DNA of 6,151 bases from Actinomycetes bacterium (GTDB taxonomy: Bacteria; Actinomycetota; Acidimicrobiia; Acidimicrobiales; Palsa-688). A program made the position numbers and the translations under genes. The notes under the pieces were generated by a model. It ran no database searches and was not told where the DNA came from. It saw only the letters and a list, made by a program, of their open reading frames with translations. The stretch is taken from the NCBI GenBank assembly GCA_021827285.1, contig JAKAWM010000188.1:1-6151 (forward strand), in the 5' to 3' direction. This document shows, one piece after another, positions 1-5,454 of this stretch (positions are counted from its first letter, which is position 1; each line of letters opens with the position of its first letter).

Positions 1-14
1 CGATCTCTCGTGGA

Positions 15-42
15 CGTCTTATGCGGCCGGCCGCCTAAGACG
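15..42. repeat. 28-bp near-perfect palindrome at the edge of transposase homology
   Basis: Arms CGTCTTA (15-21) and TAAGACG (36-42) flank a perfectly self-complementary 12-bp core (23-34), with one T/C mismatch at 22 and 35. The centre is between 28 and 29. The right arm contains the TAA that interrupts the transposase frame, and the reading upstream of 39 no longer resembles the transposase. It could be a cruciform-forming site, the trace of an inverted duplication, or a fold-back assembly artefact. Confidence 0.7.
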
Positions 43-575
43 GCAACAACCACCAGATCGACCGTATCGAGAAAGAAGCCGAGGCCCGCAACGTAAAAGC
101 CCCCATCGTGGTGGACTCAATTCACGTACTTGAATATCTGTGGGGCTCCGTGTGATGATTTTTCGCCGAGGGCGACCCAGCTGCCGAGGCCTGGGCGCAC
201 GACAGGGCCCTTGCCGTCTTGGAGGGCGAGGCCCGGGAGGTCGCCGCTGGCATCAGGCGCAGGGCTACTGCAGTGGGCCTCAGCAAACGAAAGCCCACCA
301 AGGCCGACGCCTGCGCCGTGTACCTGGTGAACAAGGCCCCCTACCTTGACTACCCGGCCGCCCTGGCTGCGGGTTGGCCAGTGGCGAGCGGTGTTATCGA
401 GGGTAGGTGCAGATATTTGGTTGCTGACCGCATGGACATAACCGGCGCCCGGTGGAGCGTCGAGGGAGCCGAGGCCGTCCTCAAGCTACGAGCCGTGCGC
501 GCCAACGAGGACTTCGACGAGTACTGGAGCTTCCACCTGCGACGAGAAAAGCACCGGGTGCACGAGGCTCGTTAG
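39..575 (+). pseudogene. ISKra4-family transposase, C-terminal part, broken by in-frame stops
   Basis: The frame read from 39 gives DGNNHQIDRIEKEAEAR, then VLEYLWGS, two stops, FFAEGDPAAEAW, NKAPYLDYPAALAAGWP, GVIEGRCRYL, DRMDITGARW and GAEAVLKLRAVRANEDFDEYW, ending at TAG 573-575. This order is characteristic of ISKra4-family DDE transposases. The Asp of DGNNHQ and the Glu of GVIEG are in the positions expected for catalytic acidic residues. TGA TGA at 153-158 replaces what is normally a Trp-Cys pair in WCFF, and a TAA at 36-38 sits at the edge of the homology. No frameshift is needed elsewhere. From 219 onward the frame is open for 118 codons, but this is only the tail of the enzyme, and no obvious Shine-Dalgarno precedes the TTG there. 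The N-terminal half is outside the window or replaced upstream of 39. Confidence 0.82.
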
Positions 576-630
576 GCCAACCGGACGCTACCAATGGCCG
601 CCTGACTGTCACTCTGAGGAAGCCGCACCC

Positions 631-918
631 ATTTCAGATCTTCGAGCGTTTCCTGCACACAGGTCAGCAATCCCGTGATCCCGATGTCGAACACGCGCTC
701 GAAGTCTTTGGACGCGTTGAGAACACGTTCGTCACGCCGCCGTTTCTGAACGCGGTCCAGAGAACTGCGGAGACGGTCCCGAGATCCGTGTTGATCGTAG
801 CGATGGTCGATCGGATCATCGCGGGATCCGTGGCGTCGCATTGAAAGGCCGTGGCGTCGATGCCGATGGCCTTCAGTCGGGAGACGCCGTCGGCGAGTCG
901 GTCGGCGCTTTGCCCGAG
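631..918 (-). pseudogene. Fragment of a short-chain dehydrogenase/reductase, frameshifted and cut by the IS
   Basis: Read on the minus strand from about 918, one frame gives SADRLADGVSRLKAIG, TAFQCDATDPA and TDLGTVSAVLWTAFRNGG. This matches the region of classical SDR enzymes after the first Rossmann strands: an R/S-x-x-L helix, the D-x-T/D-P strand, and a VLW.A motif in place of the usual NNAG area. Between about 725 and 748 the homology moves to another frame and continues as VLNASKDFERVFDIG and TGLLTCVQETLEDLK, an SDR helix. It stops at 631, where the IS begins. The N-terminal TGxxxGxG nucleotide-binding motif and the YxxxK catalytic region are both missing. The piece is a dead remnant, and its substrate cannot be guessed. 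Confidence 0.6.
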
Positions 919-919
919 C

Positions 920-1110
920 GAGGCGCAGCTGGCCCTCGGGCTTGACAATGTCCGCGCCCAACGCCCGAGATAGCTGTTGGCGCATTACGAGCGTCCCAAT
1001 CTCCATCGAGACGATCGAGGCCGCAAACGCAAGCGGGTCGAAACCCGGTCTTTGTTGTACGCTTTGAGCCAGTCCTCGGTGAGACTCACCATCTTTTTGG
1101 GCATGCGTTC
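920..1110 (-). pseudogene. Degenerate coding remnant, possibly C-terminus of a TetR-type regulator
   Basis: On the minus strand one frame reads MPKKMVSLTEDWLKAYN (about 1104-1054). After a one-base shift near 1047-1056, a second frame continues RPGFDPLAFAASIVSMEIG then TLVMRQQLSRALGADIVKP (to about 935). The joined product is a plausible helical segment of a small protein, and its composition resembles the ligand-domain end of TetR-family regulators. No helix-turn-helix is visible, so that name is a guess. It runs straight into the dehydrogenase fragment, which lacks its own N-terminus, so a deletion probably joined the two. A minus-strand GTG at 1171-1173 with AGGAAGAGG upstream could start a short frame into this region, but the shift makes the product non-functional. 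Confidence 0.35.
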
Positions 1111-1175
1111 AAGCACCGCAGCGGGTGGACGCCTGACCCAGCACCCTGTGTAGACGGGCGGGGTGAGCGTCACAG

Positions 1176-1282
1176 ACCTCTTCCTAGCCCATGACGCCCC
1201 CTTCGCCCAAATAGAGGACCCGGAGCCGAAAGACCTCTGACGGGCTTGCGACCATCGTCAACAGCGTGCCAACAGGACCTGC
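1176..1282. other. Intergenic gap downstream of the glycosidase gene
   Basis: No gene is supported here. The only candidate for a terminator of the minus-strand gene is AGAGG...CCTCT around 1213-1240, which pairs over only five bases before mismatches and has no T-run, so no terminator is annotated. The gap separates the intact gene from the pseudogene patch to its left. Confidence 0.5.
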
Positions 1283-4200
1283 TCAGGAACTAGGGATGCT
1301 CGGGACGACCCACTGGATGATACCAAGAGACCCGATGCCCGAGCCCGGGGTGCCTGAGCTCTGCATCAAGATCCGCAACTTGGTGGTCGTGACCGGGTCG
1401 AAGGTGATCTGGTTGAACGTGTTGATGGCGGTGGGCTCCCCGCTCTGGGCCTTCACGTCGGCCCACGCGCTGCCGTCCCAGTACTGGACCACCCACGACG
1501 AGGGCGGGAGCAAACCAGCACCGTCATCAGCCCAGTAGACATCCGTGCCGTTGGTCGTGACCGGCGAACTCCAGTCCAGCTCGACCCACTGGGTCCCGAC
1601 CACGGGCCAGTCGCCCCAGTAGGGCGTCAGGTCGTTGTCGTCGCTCGACTGGATCGGGTAGATCCCGTTGTTGATCGCCGAGACCGTCGTCCATGGCGAG
1701 GTATAGGAAGCCGACGCCGTAGCGGTGAGGGCAAGGTCCACTGCCCCTGGCGGCAGCGGCAACGGCTTTTGTGCGATCACCCACTGCTCGGAGCTGACCG
1801 TGCCCGAGACATTGTCCGGCGCACTGTACGTGACGTCGGCGACGAGCCCATTGCCCCCCTGCGCGTCGGCGGACGGCGTCACTTCGTAAGTGACGGTGGC
1901 GGCGTGCCCCGGGGCGATGGTGGGGAGGCCATTGGCCGTTGCCGTCAGGCTCGTCCACCCAGTCGGTACCTGCAGGCCGACCTGGACGTCGCTGAGCGTG
2001 GTCTGGGCGTTGTCGGTGAGGGTGACCGTCGTCGTGGTCTGTTCGCCCGCGGTCAGCGTGGGCTGGCTGTGCGTCCCGGGCACCGTGCTGACGGTCTCCA
2101 CTGACACGGTGGGCCTGGCTGACTGGCCGAGCTCCACCTCGACCGACCTCTCGCCAAAGGAACGAAGGCCTCTCGCGTCGATTGTCACTGTGTGGGTGGT
2201 GGCGTCGTAGGTGCCGCCGAAGACCCTCCTCACGCCGGCGTCAGCGAACACCGGGAGCTGGACCTCGATGTCATTGGTGGGCAACTGCCCATAGAGGCTC
2301 ACCCGCACAATGCGGCCCCCGCCGCCTCCCAAGACATCGATCCGCATGCCATAAGTAGCGCGGCGGCCGGTCGTCTCGTTGTAGGAGGAAGTGATGTTGT
2401 TGACCGCAATTGTCTGCCCCGGCACGACCCACGCGTCCGGCACGCCACGGCCGACATAGAGGACCGTTTTGTAGTTGAACGAGCCGTCGTTACCCGTGCT
2501 AGAGACCAGGCCCGGGGCGACAAGGGACTGGAGCAGTGCCTGGGTCTGGCCGGCCATCGGCCAGACGTACGGGATGGCACCGAACTCCGGTGCAGCGTGG
2601 CTGCCCGCCCAGGGGTTGTCGGGGCTCGGGGCCGAGCCATTGGCTTCCCACCAGGCGTTCGGGCCGCCGGTCGTGGTGGCGATCTGCCATGCATAACTCG
2701 TGATCGGTAGGTCGCGGTAAGCGTTGCCGTAAAGTGCACCCTCTGCGTAGGCGGTGTTGAGGGCGACGCTGTAGCCGGTGTAGGCGCCGAAGGACGGGTA
2801 CGGCACGCCAGTGCCTTGGAGACGGCTGAAGCCGGTCTCGTAAAGGTTGTCGGTCTCGGCCGGGTCGGCGAGGACCCCGTTCAGCTGACCGCCCTGCAAC
2901 ATGATCTCCCAGACGTTCTGGCCCCAGAGGTTCGAGCCTGCCCAGTTGGCGTCGTTGGCGGAGTTGCAGCGGTCGCCCGTGATGGGGACATTGACCTCGC
3001 AGGGAAGGAAATCGAAGTGGTTTGCTGCTTGGTTGGCGGCGAGCCCTGCGTTGACCGCGTCCAAGAGGTTCTTGTACGCACCGTTGGCCCACTGGGCCTC
3101 CGCCGTGTCCCCGATCCGGGTTGCGACGTACTTGTAAGCGGCCAACCCAGCCAGCGCGGTCTCGTCGTCGAACAACCACGTGCCGCCGGAGTCGTTGTCG
3201 TACGAAGGCTTTAGGTACCCCGTGGCCGTGTTCAGCTGCGAAAGGTAGTCCGTGTGCATCAACGTGTACAGGCTCGGGCCCCATTGGCTAGAACTGTCAG
3301 CGAAGTACTTGCTCACGAAGGCCGTGTCGTTGGTCAGTTCGAGATACGTAGCCCACGCGATCGGCGTCCGCCATGGGCCGTCCCAGTACCAGTTCGCGCC
3401 GTGCTCGTTGAAGCTCGGGGACTCCGAGATCCTTGCGTTCAAGAGGAGGCTCTGCGCGTCGGTGAAGTCGCCCAACTCAAAGCGGTTGGCGAGGATCCCT
3501 GGTATGTCGTGGTTCAGCTCGTAGGCGTAGTTGTTCGCTCCCGAAAATTGTGCCTCACCCACCTGCACGATCCTCGTATAGATGAACGCTGCCTTATAGG
3601 CGTTGTCGATGGCCGTTCCAGGGTCCTCCAGCTTGTTGGTGTGGGCTAGCATGACATTAGGCAACGAGAGCTGGGGGATGACCGAGAGCTGCCCCTCCCA
3701 GTAGCGCGCCATGTGGTGGTACGCGACGTCGTAGGACAGGGCACCAAGGTTCCCCCTGGCCGGGGCGAGCTCGCTGACCGGTGGCAGCGGTACCGTCGTG
3801 CTGAACATGTCGACCGCTGCGACGAAGTCGTGGTTCACCGTCTGGCCTGGCTGCACCGTGTCGGGTGCATTGTTGAGCGAGACCAGGTTGGGGCCCGACT
3901 GGCCGGGCGGTACGTCGACCGGCGCTGTGCCTTCGTTGGTCACGCTCACCCGTGTGTACACGAGCTCGACCGCTTTGTCGTTGATAGCCTGCTCGCTGGC
4001 AAAATCGGTGATCGAGATGGCCACGCCGTCGCGCGTGAACGAAGTGGTCATCGCCGGCAGGTAGCCGTCGGCCTCCGTCCACTGCACGGACCCCGCCGGT
4101 GGGGCTTGGCCGGCCGCGAGGCCGTAGTCGTAGGCACTGAAGGAGTACATAGCGCCGCAGTAGGACCGCCCTCGCTGCTCGTAGGTGACCGGCACGCCCC

Positions 4201-4639
4201 GTGCGAAGTAGGACCCCGACAGGTACTCGAACGGTGGGTAGTAGTTCCCCTGCCAGCCGATGACCGTCTGGTTGGCGTACCCGAAGCCGTAGGGGTCGCT
4301 CGGGGTCGGGAAGTTCGTGCCGTAGTCCCTGGGCAGCGCCGAGTTGTGGCAGATATTGACCGGCAGCGTGGGCATGGGCTGGAGCGGCTGGAGTTGCCCC
4401 CCGCCCCCTGGACCGCCCCCGTAGCCGGTCCCCTCCTCCGGCCCTGGCATAACGGTACCGGTCAGCGTGGGCGTGCCCCCCACCTCCCCGGCGAGGGGTA
4501 AGACCGTGCCCGTCCGGGCTCGTGCCCCCGCGTTCGCGCCCTGCCCCGCGGCCGCGGGCACCGCCGTGCTTGTCAGCGCGACCAAGGCCGTGAACAAAGT
4601 TGCCGGCAGCCACGTGCGGCCGCGCCCGCCTACCCTCAT
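1283..4639 (-). CDS. Secreted six-hairpin glycosidase-like protein with NEW3-like and F5/8-type-C domains
   Basis: Predicted exported carbohydrate-active protein of about 1118 residues, starting at ATG 4637-4639. An in-frame GTG at 4664-4666 would add nine residues but has no good ribosome site, whereas GGGAGGGG lies six bases before the chosen ATG. Residues 1-31 form a Sec signal peptide (RVGGRGR, hydrophobic core, cleavage near PAAA). Residues 32-88 are a Gly/Pro/Thr-rich linker. About 90-300 are beta-rich. About 325-712 are helical with repeated W/Y/G-rich turns (NWYWDGPWRTPIAW, NTAYAEGALYGNAYRD, NAWWEANG), as in alpha/alpha-barrel glycosidases, followed by a beta domain at about 725-838. 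About 847-940 resemble NEW3 (alpha-galactosidase-associated Ig), and about 966-1112 an F5/8-type-C binding domain. Cys547 and Cys558 may form a disulfide, possibly with a second pair, 97 and 161. Candidate catalytic acids are Asp420, Asp491-Glu493 and Glu595-Asp597. I cannot assign a GH family or substrate. The gene is apparently monocistronic and intact. Confidence 0.85.
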   Translation of the reverse strand: MRVGGRGRTWLPATLFTALVALTSTAVPAAAGQGANAGARARTGTVLPLAGEVGGTPTLTGTVMPGPEEGTGYGGGPGGGGQLQPLQPMPTLPVNICHNSALPRDYGTNFPTPSDPYGFGYANQTVIGWQGNYYPPFEYLSGSYFARGVPVTYEQRGRSYCGAMYSFSAYDYGLAAGQAPPAGSVQWTEADGYLPAMTTSFTRDGVAISITDFASEQAINDKAVELVYTRVSVTNEGTAPVDVPPGQSGPNLVSLNNAPDTVQPGQTVNHDFVAAVDMFSTTVPLPPVSELAPARGNLGALSYDVAYHHMARYWEGQLSVIPQLSLPNVMLAHTNKLEDPGTAIDNAYKAAFIYTRIVQVGEAQFSGANNYAYELNHDIPGILANRFELGDFTDAQSLLLNARISESPSFNEHGANWYWDGPWRTPIAWATYLELTNDTAFVSKYFADSSSQWGPSLYTLMHTDYLSQLNTATGYLKPSYDNDSGGTWLFDDETALAGLAAYKYVATRIGDTAEAQWANGAYKNLLDAVNAGLAANQAANHFDFLPCEVNVPITGDRCNSANDANWAGSNLWGQNVWEIMLQGGQLNGVLADPAETDNLYETGFSRLQGTGVPYPSFGAYTGYSVALNTAYAEGALYGNAYRDLPITSYAWQIATTTGGPNAWWEANGSAPSPDNPWAGSHAAPEFGAIPYVWPMAGQTQALLQSLVAPGLVSSTGNDGSFNYKTVLYVGRGVPDAWVVPGQTIAVNNITSSYNETTGRRATYGMRIDVLGGGGGRIVRVSLYGQLPTNDIEVQLPVFADAGVRRVFGGTYDATTHTVTIDARGLRSFGERSVEVELGQSARPTVSVETVSTVPGTHSQPTLTAGEQTTTTVTLTDNAQTTLSDVQVGLQVPTGWTSLTATANGLPTIAPGHAATVTYEVTPSADAQGGNGLVADVTYSAPDNVSGTVSSEQWVIAQKPLPLPPGAVDLALTATASASYTSPWTTVSAINNGIYPIQSSDDNDLTPYWGDWPVVGTQWVELDWSSPVTTNGTDVYWADDGAGLLPPSSWVVQYWDGSAWADVKAQSGEPTAINTFNQITFDPVTTTKLRILMQSSGTPGSGIGSLGIIQWVVPSIPSS

Positions 4640-4645
4640 TAGAAA

Positions 4646-4653
4646 CCCCTCCC
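4646..4653 (-). promoter_or_regulatory. Shine-Dalgarno deciding the glycosidase start
   Basis: On the minus strand GGGAGGGG is followed by six bases (TTTCTA) and then ATG at 4639. This spacing is close to ideal and the protein then begins directly with a signal-peptide n-region (MRVGGRGR). The upstream GTG start would place this motif inside the coding sequence. Confidence 0.7.
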
Positions 4654-4696
4654 ACCTCGACCCCACGCCACGATGACCTAGAGAAAACCTTTGCCC

Positions 4697-4725
4697 ATTA
4701 TTGCCACCACGGAGAGTTCTGTCAA
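4697..4725 (-). promoter_or_regulatory. Sigma-70-type promoter for the glycosidase gene
   Basis: On the minus strand a perfect -35 hexamer TTGACA (4720-4725) is followed by a 17-bp spacer and AATAAT (4697-4702), close to the TATAAT consensus. Transcription would start near 4690, giving a leader of about 50 nt before the ATG at 4639. It is an unusually AT-rich patch in this GC-rich window, which supports a real promoter. No operator-like repeat overlaps it clearly. Confidence 0.55.
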
Positions 4726-4739
4726 GAGCTCACTCAGCG

Positions 4740-4880
4740 TTGGGGGTGGGATCCCCTGGAGTGACGGTTCGCCGGTCGTGACTTCGCTGGCCTGAAAGTC
4801 TGGCCGGCCTGGACCATCCACCACTCGCGCTTGCGGTCGACTTAGATGTCTGTAGCGAGGAAGCACGACAGGAAGGAGCT
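4740..4880. other. Non-coding stretch upstream of the glycosidase promoter
   Basis: No gene is supported. Open frames here on the minus strand are low-complexity readings with no homology I recognise. There are local GTGAC/CGCC words (about 4760-4795) that loosely resemble the IS21-like patch further right, and an RBS-like AGGAAGGAG at 4870-4878 not followed by a convincing gene. Confidence 0.4.
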
Positions 4881-4883
4881 ACG

Positions 4884-4910
4884 CCGGCCCCGAGACAAGC
4901 TCGGAGCCGG
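4884..4910. terminator. Strong hairpin, possible terminator or element-end structure
   Basis: CCGGC (4884-4888) and CCGAG (4890-4894) pair with CTCGG (4900-4904) and GCCGG (4906-4910), leaving one C/A mismatch and a five-base loop ACAAG. No T-run follows on either strand, so intrinsic termination is uncertain. There is no gene immediately to its left on the plus strand. A hairpin stranded at the end of an old mobile element is equally likely. Confidence 0.35.
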
Positions 4911-4912
4911 TG

Positions 4913-4925
4913 GCCCCTGCGGGGC
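4913..4925. repeat. Short perfect hairpin next to the IS21-like patch
   Basis: GCCCC (4913-4917), loop TGC, GGGGC (4921-4925). It lies two bases after the larger hairpin and directly abuts the repeated CAAC-GTGAA motifs, so the two hairpins and the repeats may be one relic. Confidence 0.4.
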
Positions 4926-4967
4926 AACTGTGAAATAGCGCCACTTGCGGTGACAACGTGAACCGCC
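4925..4967. mobile_element. Possible solo end of an IS21-type element
   Basis: Two related words follow each other: CAACTGTGAAATAGCGCCA (4925-4943) and CAACGTGAACCGCC (4954-4967), separated by CTTGCGGTGA. IS21-family elements carry multiple imperfect copies of such transposase-binding motifs at their ends, typically as GTGAAA-x-GCGCC variants. No istA or istB coding is present, so this would be an abandoned end. The call rests on motif memory and could be wrong; the partner end is not seen. Confidence 0.35.
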
Positions 4968-4994
4968 TTTGTCGCTGTAGGGCCCCAGGGGTAC

Positions 4995-5084
4995 GGCAAA
5001 GGGGATGCCGCCAGGAAAATGGGGAGGGGCGGACGGGGGATGCAGGTAGCTGGTGCTCACCTCGGGGGCGGCATCCCCTTTGCC
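4995..5084. repeat. Perfect 18-bp inverted repeat with 54-nt spacer
   Basis: GGCAAAGGGGATGCCGCC at 4995-5012 is the exact reverse complement of 5067-5084. Pairing stops cleanly on both sides. The spacer contains a further GGGGGATGC (5034-5042) resembling part of the left arm. The arms could be an element terminus, a miniature hairpin element about 90 bp long, or the basal stem of a structured RNA that continues to the right. No obvious target duplication flanks it. Confidence 0.75.
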
Positions 5085-5106
5085 TGTGATCGTGGGCGTG
5101 GCGCAC

Positions 5107-5406
5107 CTCCGGGGTGTCAAGGCCACGCTGCGGGACGCCGCCACGGTCCGATCGCCCTTCGGGCCGCTCCCTCCGGTCGCTGATCGGCCGGGCTCCGTGT
5201 CCTCGCTCGGGGGCCTTGACACCCCTGGCCCTCCGGTCCCCCGGCCTGGGGCTGGTGGGCTACGGACGGGCCCTCGGGGCCAAGGGCCCTCCTGTTGCTG
5301 ACGCCCGCCACGGGCTCCGCGCGGCGCGGCGCAGCCGAGGAGCTCAGCTCGGGCGGCCAAAGAAACACTCGCGAGCCTGTTGCGCCTGGGAGGTCCCCAA
5401 GCGACG
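5107..5406 (+). ncRNA. Candidate structured GC-rich RNA / leader upstream of an unknown protein
   Basis: I find no convincing protein here; open frames exist in several phases simply because GC-rich sequence has few stops. Instead there are nested complementary segments. A perfect 14-bp pairing joins GGGGTGTCAAGGCC (5111-5124) and 5212-5225. Inside it are ACGG/CCGT (5143-5146 with 5195-5198), CCGATC/GATCGG (5148-5153 with 5182-5187) and the hairpin GCCC-TTC-GGGC (5154-5164). Further right are CCCC/GGGG (5239-5242 with 5248-5251) and GGGCCCT/AGGGCCC (5268-5274 with 5283-5289). The plus strand is chosen because the region leads into the plus-strand gene. Whether it is a separate RNA, a 5' leader or just repeat-rich DNA is unknown. 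Confidence 0.4.
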
Positions 5407-5426
5407 ATGATGCTGGCGCCGCAGGT

Positions 5427-5454
5427 GGCGGCCCGAGAAGGGAGGAGGGCCGCC
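5427..5454 (+). promoter_or_regulatory. Hairpin presenting the Shine-Dalgarno in its loop, abutting the GTG start
   Basis: GGCGGCCC (5427-5434) pairs perfectly with GGGCCGCC (5447-5454). The 12-nt loop GAGAAGGGAGGA holds a strong Shine-Dalgarno (about 5438-5445), and GTG 5455-5457 follows the stem without a gap. This geometry could tune ribosome access. It also argues for the GTG as the start, although the same bases would code for Ala/Arg-rich residues if translation began at ATG 5407. Confidence 0.5.

Larger units (their letters stand above)
1..630 (+). mobile_element. Right-hand part of a degenerate ISKra4-family insertion sequence
   Basis: This stretch holds the C-terminal half of an ISKra4-type transposase followed by about 55 bp of non-coding sequence. 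The right tip is placed at 630 for two reasons. The sequence just before it (about 604-630, reading GGGTGCGGCTTCCTCAGAG on the minus strand) looks like a GGG-starting terminal inverted repeat, and recognisable dehydrogenase coding on the minus strand begins at 631. The left end is outside the window, so the inverted-repeat partner and any target-site duplication cannot be checked. The element cannot move by its own transposase because the reading frame is broken. Family assignment rests on remembered transposase motifs and is fairly secure; the exact tip is an inference. Confidence 0.6.

Noticed and set aside
153..158. Possible stop-codon recoding (Sec or Trp at UGA) in the transposase
   Set aside because: Two UGAs in a row plus a third stop (TAA at 36) and no recoding element downstream point to simple decay.
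664..948. Intact 94-residue dehydrogenase-like gene
   Set aside because: Homology continues in a different frame after about 740 and the cofactor-binding and catalytic regions are missing, so it is a pseudogene piece.
1213..1240. Terminator downstream of the glycosidase gene
   Set aside because: Only five pairs form before mismatches and there is no T-run.
2192..2710. Plus-strand open frames inside the glycosidase gene
   Set aside because: All are antisense to an intact 1118-residue protein with signal peptide, promoter and ribosome site.
4640..4666. GTG at 4664-4666 as start of the glycosidase
   Set aside because: The extra residues would encode the Shine-Dalgarno itself and place non-signal-like residues before the signal peptide; the ATG at 4639 is better supported.
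5060..5454. Group I or group II intron reading of the structured region
   Set aside because: I see no domain V-like or P7-like core and the following protein has no reverse transcriptase or known homing-endonuclease motifs. A covariance-model search would settle it.
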